DNA of 64,000 bases. Source: Pseudoalteromonas shioyasakiensis (lineage in GTDB: Bacteria; Pseudomonadota; Gammaproteobacteria; Enterobacterales; Alteromonadaceae). Below the pieces are notes generated by a model, which ran no database searches, was not told where the DNA came from, and saw only the letters and a list, made by a program, of their open reading frames with translations. How positions within the stretch are numbered: position 1 is the stretch's first letter; each line of letters opens with the position of its first letter. Below, piece after piece: positions 17,561-27,848 of the stretch. The stretch is taken from assembly GCA_013391845.1 (NCBI GenBank), contig CP058414.1, positions 2,342,501-2,406,500 of the forward strand. The letters are read 5' to 3'. The position numbers and the translations under genes were made by a program.

Positions 17561-17718
17561 CTAAAATCAACTTTTTTGCGGTCGCTAAAACTGTAAACTT
17601 ATCTGTATTTTGTTGTATTAAAAATCGAACATCTGCTTACAAGGCTAGATAAATTAGGCTTTTCAACAAATCCAACCAGTTATCTTTATAAGTCTAAAGT
17701 ATAACCCCCAAATCACCC

Positions 17719-17740
17719 TTTACCTTTACGTAAACTTCAC
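17719..17740 (+). promoter_or_regulatory. candidate LiuR operator/promoter of liuR-liu operon
   Basis: TTTACC, then the 10-base palindrome TTTACGTAAA (17725-17734), lies upstream of TATATT (17742-17747). A MerR-type regulator would bind between -35 and -10. It repeats the TTTACGT half-site of the box at 17537. Confidence 0.5.
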
Positions 17741-17775
17741 TTATATTGGTGTTATTCGAATGAGGTAAATAAATC

Positions 17776-18210
17776 ATGAAACAAGACAATCAAACAAACT
17801 TCGAAAGCGCAGCAGTTGAACCTGCTAGCAATGAGCAAACGTTTAGTATCAGCGAACTAGCAAAAGAATTTGATATTACAACCCGCTCTATCCGCTTTTA
17901 TGAAGACCAAGGGCTGATCTCACCTGATCGCAATGGGCAAACCCGTATTTATTCAAAACGCGACAAAGTAAGACTAAAACTTATTCTACGCGGTAAACGC
18001 TTAGGTTTTACCTTGGCCGAAACGGGCCGTTTGTTTGAACTGTACGACGCAGATAAATCAAGCGCTAAGCAGCTAGTGACTATGCTTGACCTTATCGCAG
18101 AGAAAAAAGCGGACCTAAGCCAACAAATGGACGACATTAAAGTCGTACTGATGGAATTGGTTACAGCAGAACGTCGCTGTCGTGAAACCCTTAATAATTT
18201 AGACGAATAA
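17776..18210 (+). CDS. liuR: MerR family regulator LiuR
   Basis: The 144-residue protein has an N-terminal MerR helix-turn-helix (about 23-92: ISELAKEFDITTRSIRFYEDQGLI, then the wing and LKLILRGKRLGFTL) and a C-terminal coiled coil (about 95-140) for dimerisation. LiuR senses intermediates of branched-chain amino acid breakdown in related bacteria. A GAGG ribosome-binding site precedes the ATG. It heads the liu operon, 44 bases before liuA, and faces the divergent ivd operon. Confidence 0.9.
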   Translation: MKQDNQTNFESAAVEPASNEQTFSISELAKEFDITTRSIRFYEDQGLISPDRNGQTRIYSKRDKVRLKLILRGKRLGFTLAETGRLFELYDADKSSAKQLVTMLDLIAEKKADLSQQMDDIKVVLMELVTAERRCRETLNNLDE

Positions 18211-18254
18211 CCTGACAACAATCTCGTCAACAGACTCTCACAGGAACACACATT

Positions 18255-19431
18255 ATGAGCACTATTTCACTATACAAAGAAATGAACTTCGGACTTGGCG
18301 AAACAGCAGACATGATCCGCGATCACGTTAATAGCTTTGCTAGCCAAGAAATTGCCCCGCTTGCGGAACAAACAGATTTAGACAATGCCTTCCCTAATCA
18401 ACTTTGGCCACAGCTTGGCGAAATGGGTTTATTGGGTATGACAGTGCCGGAAGAATTTGGCGGTGCAGGCCTTGGTTACCTTGAACATGTCATTGCAATG
18501 GAAGAAATTAGCCGTGCAAGTGCATCGATTGGTTTAAGTTATGGTGCTCATTCAAACTTATGTGTTAACCAAATTAACCGTAATGGTACTCAAGCACAAA
18601 AAGAAAAATACCTGCCTAAGCTAATCAGTGGTGAGCACATTGGTGCCCTTGCGATGAGTGAGCCAAATGCGGGTTTCTGACGTAGTTTCAATGAAATTAA
18701 AAGCTGAGAAAAAAGGCGATGTATTTGTGCTTAACGGTAACAAGATGTGGATCACTAATGGTCCAGATGCCGATACCTTTGTTATCTATGCAAAAACAGA
18801 CTTAAATGCCGGCCCTAAAGGGATTACAGCTTTCATCGTAGAGCGTAACACGCCTGGATTCTCAACAGCACAAAAGCTAGACAAGCTTGGGATGCGCGGC
18901 TCTAACACCTGTGAATTAGTGTTCGAAAACTGTGAAGTACCAGCAGAAAACATTCTAGGTAACTTAAACGAAGGCGTAAAAGTACTTATGAGTGGTCTTG
19001 ATTATGAGCGTGTTGTACTAGCAGCTGGCCCGCTTGGCATTATGCAAGCATGTATGGACATTGTTGTTCCTTATATTCATGAGCGTAAGCAATTTGATAG
19101 CCCAATTGGTCAATTCCAGCTTATTCAAGGCAAAATCGCTGACATGTACACGCAAATGAATGCAGCTCGTTCATATGTTTACACGGTAGCGCGTGCCTGT
19201 GACCGCGGTGAAACAACACGTAAAGATGCTGCTGGTGCGATTTTATATGCGGCAGAGCTTGCGACTAAAATGGCGCTTGATGCTATCCAAATCTTAGGTG
19301 GTAATGGTTATATCAACGAATATGCGACAGGTCGTTTATTACGTGATGCAAAACTATATGAAATTGGCGCAGGTACATCTGAAATCCGCCGCATGCTAAT
19401 TGGCCGCGAATTATTCACTGAAAGCCGATAG
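18255..19431 (+). pseudogene. liuA: isovaleryl-CoA dehydrogenase with one-base frameshift
   Basis: LiuA oxidises isovaleryl-CoA to 3-methylcrotonyl-CoA in leucine catabolism. The frame from 18255 stops at a TGA (18678-18680) right after AMSEPNAG, and the next frame continues with [11 protein letters not shown] to 19431. The total of 1177 bases is 3n+1. Removing one T from the TTT at 18674-18676 restores the canonical EPNAGSDVVSM and a normal protein of about 390 residues. Everything else is intact, including the IVD-type catalytic Glu in [13 protein letters not shown] and GAGTSEIRR. Either a very recent mutation or a homopolymer sequencing error. Confidence 0.9.
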
Positions 19432-19440
19432 GACCTTGTT

Positions 19441-21048
19441 ATGACGATTTTAAAATCGAGTGTAAATCCACACGATCCGCAATTTTTGCAAAATCACAAC
19501 AACATGGCCGCTCTCGTAGGTGATTTACGTGAAAAAGTCGCTGATATCCGTTTAGGCGGTGGCCCTGCCCTGATTGAGCGACACCAAGGTCGTGGTAAGT
19601 TGTTTGTTCGTGACCGAATTGAAACGCTACTTGATGAAGGCTCGCCATTTTTAGAGATTTCTCAATTTGCTGCCTTTGGTGTGTACGAACAAGCTATTCC
19701 ATGTGCGGGTGTTGTTGCCGGTATTGGTCGTGTGAAAGGCGTTGAATGTATGATCATCGCCAATGATGCAACGGTAAAAGGCGGTACATACTTTCCACTA
19801 ACGGTGAAAAAACATCTACGTGCACAAGATATCGCAGAACGTTGTCATTTACCGTGTATTTATTTAGTTGATTCAGGCGGTGCAAACCTGCCTGAACAAG
19901 ATGATGTATTTCCAGATAAATTACACTTTGGCCGTATTTTCTACAATCAGGCACGTATGTCTGGTAAAGGCATTCCACAAATAGCGGTCGTAATGGGTTT
20001 ATGTACCGCAGGTGGAGCATATGTACCGGCTATGGCTGATGAAAGTATTATCGTAAAAGAACAAGGTACAATTTTCTTAGCAGGTCCGCCACTGGTTAAA
20101 GCGGCTACAGGTGAAGAAGTGAGTGCTGAAGAGCTGGGTGGTGCTGATGTTCACTGTAAAACATCAGGTGTTGCCGACCACTATGCTGAAAACGATACTC
20201 ATGCACTTTCTATCGCGCGCCAATGTATCGAACGAATTAACTATCAGCGCCCTACTGCACCCTTACTTGATGATGTTAAACCACCGCGTTACGACATTAA
20301 CGAAATTTACGGCATTGTTGGTACCGACCTTAAAAAACCATTTGATGTCCGCGAAGTGATTGCCCGTGTTGTTGATGATTCATCATTTGATGAATTTAAA
20401 CGCTATTTTGGCGAAACCTTAGTAACCGGCTTTGCAAAAATATTTGGTCACCCTGTGGGTATTGTTGCCAACAACGGCATTTTATTCAGTGAATCAGCGC
20501 AAAAAGGCGCGCACTTTATACAGTTATGTGCACAACGCAAAATCCCTTTGGTGTTTTTACAAAACATTACTGGCTTTATGGTTGGTAAAAAATACGAAGC
20601 CGAAGGCATCGCCAAACATGGTGCAAAAATGGTAACCGCTGTTTCATGTGCTGATGTGCCAAAATTCACCGTGTTAATTGGTGGCTCGTATGGTGCAGGT
20701 AACTACGGTATGTGTGGCCGCGCGTTTGAACCAACCATGATGTGGATGTGGCCAAATGCCCGTATCTCTGTGATGGGTGGTGAACAAGCTGCTGGTGTTC
20801 TTGCACAAGTTAAACAAGACGGTTTAGCCCGTAAAGGCGAAAGCATGACTGATGAGCAAGTCAGCGAGTTTAAAAAGCCAATTATCGAGCAATACGAAAA
20901 ACAAGGTCATCCATATTACGCCAGTGCCCGCCTTTGGGATGATGGCATTATCGATCCTGCTGATACTCGCAATGTATTAGGGCTTGCCTTAAGCGCAGCT
21001 AAAAATGCACCAGAGCGCGATTCACAGTTCGGCGTATTTAGAATGTAA
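19441..21048 (+). CDS. liuB: methylcrotonyl-CoA carboxylase beta subunit (carboxyltransferase)
   Basis: The 535-residue carboxyltransferase moves CO2 from biotin on LiuD to 3-methylcrotonyl-CoA, giving 3-methylglutaconyl-CoA. N- and C-terminal crotonase-like halves are visible: [16 protein letters not shown] near the start, [48 protein letters not shown], and [14 protein letters not shown] in the second half. Length and motifs match MccB rather than propionyl-CoA carboxylase. It begins 9 bases after liuA. Confidence 0.95.
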   Translation: MTILKSSVNPHDPQFLQNHNNMAALVGDLREKVADIRLGGGPALIERHQGRGKLFVRDRIETLLDEGSPFLEISQFAAFGVYEQAIPCAGVVAGIGRVKGVECMIIANDATVKGGTYFPLTVKKHLRAQDIAERCHLPCIYLVDSGGANLPEQDDVFPDKLHFGRIFYNQARMSGKGIPQIAVVMGLCTAGGAYVPAMADESIIVKEQGTIFLAGPPLVKAATGEEVSAEELGGADVHCKTSGVADHYAENDTHALSIARQCIERINYQRPTAPLLDDVKPPRYDINEIYGIVGTDLKKPFDVREVIARVVDDSSFDEFKRYFGETLVTGFAKIFGHPVGIVANNGILFSESAQKGAHFIQLCAQRKIPLVFLQNITGFMVGKKYEAEGIAKHGAKMVTAVSCADVPKFTVLIGGSYGAGNYGMCGRAFEPTMMWMWPNARISVMGGEQAAGVLAQVKQDGLARKGESMTDEQVSEFKKPIIEQYEKQGHPYYASARLWDDGIIDPADTRNVLGLALSAAKNAPERDSQFGVFRM

Positions 21049-21058
21049 TGGAGGCCTT

Positions 21059-21829
21059 ATGTCAGTAACACTCGAAATAACAAAATCAAATGTGGCTGTG
21101 CTGGTACTAAGTCGCCCTGAAAAACACAATGCATTTAACGAAGAAGTCATCAGTGAGCTGATCCGTTTAATTGAACATGCAAATAGCTGTGATGTGCGCG
21201 CACTGGTTCTTAAAACCGAAGGTAAGCATTTCTCTGCTGGCGCTGATTTAAACTGGATGAAATCTATGGCTGGCAATGACTTTGCTGAAAACTTAGCGGA
21301 TTCAATGCAGCTCGCTAAGCTTATGAAAGTACTTGCTACAAGCCCTCACCCAACGGTTTGTGCAGTGCAAGGTGCAGCCTTTGGCGGTGCATTAGGCTTA
21401 ATTGCCTGTTGTGATATAGCTATATGTCAAGACGATGCACAATTTTGCCTAAGTGAAGTAAAGCTAGGTCTCGTTCCTGCAGTTATCAGCCCTTATGTTA
21501 TTAAAGCCATTGGTGAGCGCGCTGCACGTCGTTATTTTTTAACGGCAGAGATATTTGACGCTCACACGGCTAAGCAACTTGGTTTAATTCACCAGGTCAC
21601 TGGCGATTTACAAACAGCCCTCGACAAACACTTACAAAGTCTGGTTAACAATGGCCCTGTCGCTGTCAAAGCAGCGAAGCAGCTTATTAATGATGTCGCA
21701 GGTAAAGAAATTGATGATGCACTTATTGAATTAACCGCTGAGCGCATTGCACGCATTCGTGTATCTGAAGAAGGCCAAGAAGGTCTCACTGCTTTTTTTG
21801 AAAAACGTGCCCCTAACTGGCAGAAATAG
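21059..21829 (+). CDS. liuC: methylglutaconyl-CoA hydratase
   Basis: Crotonase-fold hydratase (256 residues) converting 3-methylglutaconyl-CoA to HMG-CoA. Visible are KHFSAGADLNWMKSM and QGAAFGGALGLIACCDIA (oxyanion hole) and SEVKLGLVPAVISPY (catalytic segment), all typical of the AUH clade. A start at 21005 would overlap liuB. The ATG at 21059 is chosen because GGAGG lies 5 bases upstream. Confidence 0.92.
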   Translation: MSVTLEITKSNVAVLVLSRPEKHNAFNEEVISELIRLIEHANSCDVRALVLKTEGKHFSAGADLNWMKSMAGNDFAENLADSMQLAKLMKVLATSPHPTVCAVQGAAFGGALGLIACCDIAICQDDAQFCLSEVKLGLVPAVISPYVIKAIGERAARRYFLTAEIFDAHTAKQLGLIHQVTGDLQTALDKHLQSLVNNGPVAVKAAKQLINDVAGKEIDDALIELTAERIARIRVSEEGQEGLTAFFEKRAPNWQK

Positions 21830-21837
21830 GAACCATT

Positions 21838-23802
21838 ATGACAACAAAATCATTGAAAAAAATTCTCGTTGCCAACCGTGGTGAAATTGCCTGCCGTGTT
21901 ATGCGTACAGCTAAACAAATGGGCTTAACGACGGTCGCTGTGTACTCAGATGCGGATAAACATGCTCAGCATGTAAAGCTAGCTGATGAGGCGTATCACA
22001 TTGGCCCTGCACCAAGTAAAGATTCATACCTAGTAGCAGACAAAATCATCGACGTTGCTAAACATGCAGATGTTGATTGTATTCACCCTGGTTATGGTTT
22101 TTTATCTGAGAACTGTGACTTTGCACTAGCATGCGAAAAAAATGATATCGCTTTTATTGGCCCGCCAGCATCAAGCATTGAAGCCATGGGCTCAAAAACC
22201 CGTGCTAAAGAAATTATGCACCAAGCAAATGTGCCTTTAGTGCCTGGTTATTATGGTGACAATCAAGATACTGATTTCTTACAAGGAGAAGCTGAAAAAA
22301 TTGGTTATCCAGTACTAATCAAAGCAGCCTTTGGTGGCGGTGGTAAAGGCATGCGAGTTGTTGAACACGCAAAAGACTTTATCAGTGCACTTGAAGGCGC
22401 AAAACGTGAAGCTAAAGCCGGGTTTGGTAACGACTTAGTACTTCTAGAGCGCTATGTCACTAAACCTCGCCATGTTGAAGTACAAGTTTTTGCCGATAGT
22501 CATGGTAACTGTGTGTACTTAGGCGATCGTGACTGTTCTTTACAACGACGTCACCAAAAAGTAATTGAAGAGGCCCCAGCACCTGGTTTATCTGATGCAC
22601 TTCGCAAAGAAATGGGTGAAGCAGCGGTACGTTGTGCCCAAGCGATTAACTATCGCGGTGCAGGTACGGTTGAGTTTTTATTATGCGGTGATGAATTCTT
22701 CTTCATGGAAATGAACACCCGTTTACAGGTAGAGCACCCAGTAACAGAAATGGTAACTGGTGTTGATTTGGTGAATTGGCAAATCAACATTGCGGCAGGT
22801 CAAGCATTACCTCTTAACCAAGCTGATATTCAGCTACAAGGCCACAGTTTTGAAGCGCGTATTTATGCGGAAGATCCTAGCAATGACTTTATTCCGTGTT
22901 CTGGTCACATTGACGCCCTATTTACACCGAACGAATCTGAATTTGTACGAATAGATACAGGCATTGCAGCAGGTGATGAAATTAGCCCGTTCTACGACCC
23001 TATGATCGCTAAATTAATTGTTCATGACGATAACCGCGAGGCAGCACTGGGGCGTTTATCGAGAGCACTTGAGCAATTTCACCTAGCAGGTTTTAGTTGT
23101 AACGTTAATTTCTTACATAACCTTACTAACCACCCTACTTTTCAAGCAGGTGCACCCGATACGCACTTTATTGAAGACCAAGGTGAGCGCCTTGTTGCTA
23201 AAAACGAGCAACAGTCAGTTATTGCAACCGTGGTGGCAGCCTATGCGTATGCACATCAACTAAAAGGTGAAAGCAGCAGCCCATGGCAACAATTAACAGG
23301 CTTTATGCTAAACAGTGACGCTAAAACCACGATTCCGTTTGTTGATCTAGACGTTCATGCGGTTAAAACCTCAGATGGTTTTAGAATCAGCCTTGACGGG
23401 GTTGACTATACAACTTCGGGCAACGTTGAAAATGGCCTTGCAAACCTAGTCGTTAATGGCGAAAAAGTTGTTGCTCATATTAATCAAACAGACTCTCACA
23501 TCACAGTGATGTACAAAGCACAACAAAAGGTGCTTGAGCTGATTGATAAACACTATATTAGTGAGCACGAAAGTGATGCACTACCACTTGCCGCGCCACT
23601 CAACGGTACTGTTGTTAAGCATTTAGTTGAGGTAGGTAGTACTGTTTCTAAAGGTGATGCGGTCGTCATTATTGAAGCTATGAAAATGGAATACACCCTT
23701 AATGCCCCGCATGATGGCGTATTAACGAGCTATTGCTTTGCTGAAGGTGAACTGGTGAGTCACGGTGATATGCTAGCGATTGTTGAAGAGCCGGAGGCGT
23801 AA
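21838..23802 (+). CDS. liuD: methylcrotonyl-CoA carboxylase alpha subunit (biotin carboxylase/BCCP)
   Basis: The 654-residue subunit carboxylates its own biotin using ATP and bicarbonate. Domains in order: biotin carboxylase (about 5-450; HPGYGFLSEN, ATP-grasp loop AAFGGGGKGMRVV, EMNTRLQVEHPVTE), a linker domain, and the C-terminal biotinyl domain (about 585-652) with the biotin-accepting Lys in EAMKMEY. It starts 8 bases after liuC and overlaps liuE by one base. Confidence 0.96.
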   Translation: MTTKSLKKILVANRGEIACRVMRTAKQMGLTTVAVYSDADKHAQHVKLADEAYHIGPAPSKDSYLVADKIIDVAKHADVDCIHPGYGFLSENCDFALACEKNDIAFIGPPASSIEAMGSKTRAKEIMHQANVPLVPGYYGDNQDTDFLQGEAEKIGYPVLIKAAFGGGGKGMRVVEHAKDFISALEGAKREAKAGFGNDLVLLERYVTKPRHVEVQVFADSHGNCVYLGDRDCSLQRRHQKVIEEAPAPGLSDALRKEMGEAAVRCAQAINYRGAGTVEFLLCGDEFFFMEMNTRLQVEHPVTEMVTGVDLVNWQINIAAGQALPLNQADIQLQGHSFEARIYAEDPSNDFIPCSGHIDALFTPNESEFVRIDTGIAAGDEISPFYDPMIAKLIVHDDNREAALGRLSRALEQFHLAGFSCNVNFLHNLTNHPTFQAGAPDTHFIEDQGERLVAKNEQQSVIATVVAAYAYAHQLKGESSSPWQQLTGFMLNSDAKTTIPFVDLDVHAVKTSDGFRISLDGVDYTTSGNVENGLANLVVNGEKVVAHINQTDSHITVMYKAQQKVLELIDKHYISEHESDALPLAAPLNGTVVKHLVEVGSTVSKGDAVVIIEAMKMEYTLNAPHDGVLTSYCFAEGELVSHGDMLAIVEEPEA

Positions 23803-24707
23803 TGGCACAGTTTCCTGATTTTGTTCGCATTGTAGAAGTTGGCGCCAGAGACGGTTTACAAAATGAAGCAGCCGTTAGTACTCAAGATAAAGTAGCACTG
23901 ATCAACGCCCTAGCTGAAGCTGGTCTTAAAGATATTGAAGCAGGCGCATTTGTGTCACCTAAATGGGTGCCACAAATGGCTGATTCTAGCGATGTAATAA
24001 GCGCTTTAAATTTACCAGACGTTAATTTAAGTGCCCTCACCCCGAATTTACGTGGTGCAGAAGCAGCTAAACAAGTCGACATACAAGAATTTGCTATCTT
24101 TACAGCTGCAAGCGAAGCGTTTTGTCAAAAGAACATCAACTGCTCTATTGATGAAAGTATTGATCGCTTTAAAGATGTCATGGATTTTGCCAAAGCGAAT
24201 AACATTCGTGTTAGAGGCTACGTTAGCTGCGTTATGGGTTGCCCATATCAAGGTGATGTCGACTACAATGATGTATTAAAAGTATCAGAGCGATTACTCG
24301 AGCTTGGTTGTTACGAAATTAGCCTAGGTGACACCATTGGTGTGGGTACGGCGAAAAAAGTTGATGAGTTATTAGATTTACTCTTGCAACATATTGATAA
24401 GTCGAAACTCGCTGTACATTTTCATGACACCTATGGACAAGCGCTCACAAATATTTACACCGCGCTAAACCGCGGTATAGCAACGGTTGACAGTGCTGTT
24501 GCAGGCCTAGGTGGTTGCCCTTATGCCAAAGGCGCGTCAGGAAATGTTGCCACTGAAGATGTAGTTTACTTACTACAAGGGCTTGGCATAGAGCATGGAA
24601 TTGATTTAGAAAGACTGGCGAAAGCTGGTTGGGCTATTTGTAGTGCATTAAATAAACAACCTGTCAGCAAGGTATCACTTGCTCTAAAGAACACTCAGAA
24701 TAATTAA
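23802..24707 (+). CDS. liuE: hydroxymethylglutaryl-CoA lyase
   Basis: LiuE splits HMG-CoA into acetoacetate and acetyl-CoA, the last leucine-specific step. The 301-residue TIM barrel shows the metal and active-site signatures [12 protein letters not shown] (11-22), [24 protein letters not shown], and the loop Cys in [14 protein letters not shown]. Its ATG overlaps the liuD stop as TAATG. Confidence 0.95.
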   Translation: MAQFPDFVRIVEVGARDGLQNEAAVSTQDKVALINALAEAGLKDIEAGAFVSPKWVPQMADSSDVISALNLPDVNLSALTPNLRGAEAAKQVDIQEFAIFTAASEAFCQKNINCSIDESIDRFKDVMDFAKANNIRVRGYVSCVMGCPYQGDVDYNDVLKVSERLLELGCYEISLGDTIGVGTAKKVDELLDLLLQHIDKSKLAVHFHDTYGQALTNIYTALNRGIATVDSAVAGLGGCPYAKGASGNVATEDVVYLLQGLGIEHGIDLERLAKAGWAICSALNKQPVSKVSLALKNTQNN

Positions 24708-24718
24708 GGAGTAGGCTC

Positions 24719-25417
24719 ATGGCCGGTTTCGATAAAGTGGTTTCAAGTTATGAAGCTGCAATGGAAGGTTTAAAAGATGGCGATACCATTATCGCTGGTG
24801 GCTTTGGCTTATGTGGTATTCCTGAAGGACTTATCAGTGAAATTAAGCGTAAACAAACTAAAAACCTAACAGTTGTTTCGAACAACTGTGGTGTAGATGA
24901 TTTTGGTTTAGGCATTTTACTTCACGATAAACAAATTAAAAAAATCATCGCTTCTTATGTTGGCGAGAATGCGCTTTTTGAACAACAACTTTTAAATGGC
25001 GAAATTGATGTAGTTTTGACACCGCAAGGGACGCTCGCTGAAAAAATGCGTGCTGGTGGTGCTGGTATTCCAGCATTTTATACTGCAACGGGTTACGGTA
25101 CCCCTGTTGCCGAAGGTAAAGAAGTCAAAGAGTTTGATGGCCGCCCGTATATCTTAGAAGAATCAATTACTGGTGAGTTTGCCATTGTTAAAGCTTGGAA
25201 AGCAGACCGCTACGGTAATCTTGTATTTCGCCATACAGCAATGAACTTCAACCCGATGGCTGCGACAGCAGGTAAAATTACTGTTGCTGAAGTAGAAGAG
25301 ATTGTAGAACCAGGTGAACTTGAGCCAAGCCAAATTCATACCCCAGGTATTTATGTTAATCGCGTGATCAAAGGCGACTTTGAAAAACGCATCGAACGTG
25401 TAACAACTCGCGATTAA
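24719..25417 (+). CDS. scoA: succinyl-CoA:3-ketoacid CoA-transferase subunit A
   Basis: Subunit A (232 residues) of a class I CoA transferase that activates acetoacetate from LiuE to acetoacetyl-CoA with succinyl-CoA. The glycine-rich [13 protein letters not shown] (about 27-39), [12 protein letters not shown] and [13 protein letters not shown] blocks match SCOT-type A subunits. It follows liuE by 11 bases with a GGAG ribosome-binding site. Confidence 0.9.
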   Translation: MAGFDKVVSSYEAAMEGLKDGDTIIAGGFGLCGIPEGLISEIKRKQTKNLTVVSNNCGVDDFGLGILLHDKQIKKIIASYVGENALFEQQLLNGEIDVVLTPQGTLAEKMRAGGAGIPAFYTATGYGTPVAEGKEVKEFDGRPYILEESITGEFAIVKAWKADRYGNLVFRHTAMNFNPMAATAGKITVAEVEEIVEPGELEPSQIHTPGIYVNRVIKGDFEKRIERVTTRD

Positions 25418-25428
25418 GGAGCAATAAA

Positions 25429-26085
25429 ATGGCATTATCACGTGAACAAGTTGCAATGCGTGTTGCACAAGAGCTACAAGATGGCTATTACGTAAACCTA
25501 GGTATTGGTATCCCTACTCTAGTTGCTAACTATGTCCCAGATGGCATCGAAGTCATGCTACAGTCTGAAAATGGCTTACTAGGCATGGGTGCGTACCCAA
25601 CTAAAGACCAAGTTGATGCAGATATGATCAATGCGGGTAAAGAAACCGTGACAGCAGCCACAGGTGCAGCAATATTTAATAGTGCAGATAGTTTTGCCAT
25701 GATACGGGGTGGTCATGTAGACTTAACAGTATTAGGTGCATTTGAAGTTGACCAGAACGGTAACATCGCATCGTGGATGATCCCAAAGAAGCTAATTAAA
25801 GGCATGGGTGGCGCGATGGACCTCGTTGCTGGCGCGAAGAATATTATTGTTACGATGACTCATGCAAGCAAGCATGGCGACTCTAAGTTATTAGAAAGTT
25901 GCACTTTACCGTTAACTGGGGTTAACTGTGTAAAGAAAATCGTAACTGATTTAGCCGTACTAGAAGTTAAAGACGGCGCATTTCATCTAATCGAACGCGC
26001 TCCAGGCGTGTCGGTAGACGAAATCATTAGCAAAACGGCAGGCAAATTGCTTGTTGAAGGTGATGTTCCAGAGATGGCTTTATAA
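25429..26085 (+). CDS. scoB: succinyl-CoA:3-ketoacid CoA-transferase subunit B
   Basis: Subunit B (218 residues) carries the catalytic Glu in QSENGLLGMG (about 44-53), which forms the glutamyl-CoA thioester. GIGIPTLVANYVPDG and GGHVDLTVLGAFEVDQNGNIASW are family blocks. It lies 11 bases after subunit A and closes the liu operon before a strong terminator. Confidence 0.92.
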   Translation: MALSREQVAMRVAQELQDGYYVNLGIGIPTLVANYVPDGIEVMLQSENGLLGMGAYPTKDQVDADMINAGKETVTAATGAAIFNSADSFAMIRGGHVDLTVLGAFEVDQNGNIASWMIPKKLIKGMGGAMDLVAGAKNIIVTMTHASKHGDSKLLESCTLPLTGVNCVKKIVTDLAVLEVKDGAFHLIERAPGVSVDEIISKTAGKLLVEGDVPEMAL

Positions 26086-26143
26086 GCTACTCACATCCCA
26101 TGTACCGACCTCATTCCCAGTGCCAATGGCGCTGAGTTACCCA

Positions 26144-26170
26144 AAATCCCTCGCAAGAGGGATTTTTTTT
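26144..26170 (+). terminator. terminator of the liu operon
   Basis: The stem AAATCCCTC / GAGGGATTT with GCAA loop is followed by an unbroken T tract. Confidence 0.9.
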
Positions 26171-26473
26171 ATCTAAAGTTAGCCTTTCGCCGCACCATTT
26201 TGTCACATAAATAGTATAAAATGCCCTACCTTAGTGAATCGCTAGTATCTATTACTTAGACTATTACCAAAAAGGTAAAACTGCTAAGATCACTTTTTTG
26301 CTAAACATTAGCCTAAACATAGATTAAACGAGCGATTCGCGGCTGTTTTTTATACAATATAGCAAGAGTTAGCTATATTCATTCTTTAATCTCTATTTTT
26401 TTACATTTTGGGATAATAATTGCTTAGCAGTTAATTAACTAACAAGCGCTATTGAGACTTACTGAAATTAACT
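26171..26473. other. AT-rich gap before the LysR gene
   Basis: No coding frame or RNA gene is evident. The stretch is AT-rich, with several short TA-rich segments near 26340-26410 that could hold the LysR gene promoter, but no -35/-10 pair stands out. Confidence 0.4.
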
Positions 26474-27352
26474 ATGCAAACACCTATTCGTGGCTTACGC
26501 TCATTTTGTTTTGCTGCTCGCACTCTTAGCTTTAAAGATGCAGCAAACCAACTTTACCTTACGCCTTCTGCCGTAAGCCATCAGATCAAACAATTAGAAG
26601 AACAATTGGGTATTGAACTGTTCGAACGTCAAACCCGCTCTATCCGCTTAACTGCGGCTGGTAAGAATTTTTATGACTCTGTATCGCCGCTTATTAAAGC
26701 GCTAGAAAAAACCATCAATGAGTTTAGTCAGTTACAAGAAAATGTGACTATTAGTATTACGCTACCTGAGTTTTTCGCCAGTGAGCTTTTAATGCCAAAA
26801 CTAAGCGAATGGACTAGCGAACATCCAAATACAAACTTACAGCTTAATACCTTAAAAACGCGTAAAGAACTGACTAAGCAAAGCGACTTGTCGATTGTAT
26901 TGTCTTCGTCTAAACCGCATGAAGGCGTTGTACATGAGCTATTTTCGCTATCGTACACACCAGCTTGCAATAAAGAAAACTGGCAAGCATGGCAAGAAAA
27001 CCCGTTTCAGGCCTTAAACGAAGTACCTCTTATTCTTCATAAAGCACGGCCGTGGGCTTGGCACCAATGGGCAGAGCATGCTGGTATTGATGACTTTGCA
27101 CCAAAACAAATTATTCAGGTTGATAGTATGTTTGGTGTGGCACGTGCGGCTCAACAGGGCATGGGTATTGCTCTTATCCCCTTGCCAATTAGTCAAACTT
27201 GGTTTGATGAGCAGTGGTTATTTAATTTCACCGATATGCCACTAAAAACCAAAGATAAGTACTACTTAGTACAACACGAGCCGGCAGAAACCAATGCACA
27301 ACTAGAGCTATTTATTAAATGGATGATAGATACTTTTAAACACCTTAAGTGA
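26474..27352 (+). CDS. LysR family transcriptional regulator (GcvA-like)
   Basis: The 292-residue regulator has an N-terminal winged helix-turn-helix (about 6-65: LRSFCFAARTLSFKDAANQLYLTPSAVSHQIKQLEEQLG) and a periplasmic-binding-protein-like effector domain (about 90-290). The DNA-binding helix resembles GcvA-type regulators. Its target is not shown by the sequence. The liu operon ends upstream with its own terminator and the next genes converge on it. Confidence 0.85.
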   Translation: MQTPIRGLRSFCFAARTLSFKDAANQLYLTPSAVSHQIKQLEEQLGIELFERQTRSIRLTAAGKNFYDSVSPLIKALEKTINEFSQLQENVTISITLPEFFASELLMPKLSEWTSEHPNTNLQLNTLKTRKELTKQSDLSIVLSSSKPHEGVVHELFSLSYTPACNKENWQAWQENPFQALNEVPLILHKARPWAWHQWAEHAGIDDFAPKQIIQVDSMFGVARAAQQGMGIALIPLPISQTWFDEQWLFNFTDMPLKTKDKYYLVQHEPAETNAQLELFIKWMIDTFKHLK

Positions 27353-27367
27353 GTGATAGAGCGTAAT

Positions 27368-27390
27368 GACCCTCAAGTTAATTGAGGGTC
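27368..27390. terminator. bidirectional terminator after the LysR gene
   Basis: The arms GACCCTCAA / TTGAGGGTC with a 5-base loop lie between convergent genes, followed by AATTTTT on the plus strand. Confidence 0.8.
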
Positions 27391-27402
27391 AATTTTTAAA
27401 AT

Positions 27403-27750
27403 TTAGCTTTTAGACTTGGTCACCAAAATACTCACTTTGTTTTCACCAATTTCAAAAGAAGCCTGTTTACCATATTCCACAATAAAAGAAGGAGTAAAAG
27501 ATCTTCCAGCGAGTGTGATAGATGTTTCTATAGCCGCCGTATTCTCTTTTTGTGGTGTAACTTTAACTTCATAGCTAAACCCCTCACCTATAGAGATGGT
27601 CGCAAGTTGTTTTTCTTCCACCCGCATTACTGGCGATGCTAGTAGCTCATTCGCTTTATAAACAGATGTTTCAACTTGAAAACTATCAGCTGCGAAACAA
27701 CTTGTTGATGCTAAAAATACTCCAGCTACTAAACCTAACTGTTTTTTCAT
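27403..27750 (-). CDS. hypothetical secreted protein
   Basis: I do not recognise this 115-residue protein. It has a signal peptide (residues 1-20, ending SCFA) and a short beta-rich mature part with alternating hydrophobic residues and no cysteines. The segment VEEKQLATISIGEGFSYEVKV resembles surface-exposed beta-sandwich proteins, but that is not enough to assign a function. It lies in a run of envelope genes. Confidence 0.65.
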   Translation of the reverse strand: MKKQLGLVAGVFLASTSCFAADSFQVETSVYKANELLASPVMRVEEKQLATISIGEGFSYEVKVTPQKENTAAIETSITLAGRSFTPSFIVEYGKQASFEIGENKVSILVTKSKS

Positions 27751-27848
27751 ATTTATTTCCTTATCTCATTTATAGGGTTTGTCCGTAATTAATATCAGTT
27801 AGTACGTTTATTTGATACACGGAAATTTCTGAATGTTAATTATCTCTA

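Noticed and set aside
18660..18690. Programmed +1 frameshift in liuA like that of prfB
   Set aside because: A TGA follows the shift point, but the P-site codon TTC cannot re-pair well in the +1 frame and there is no upstream Shine-Dalgarno-like stimulator. An error or mutation is simpler.
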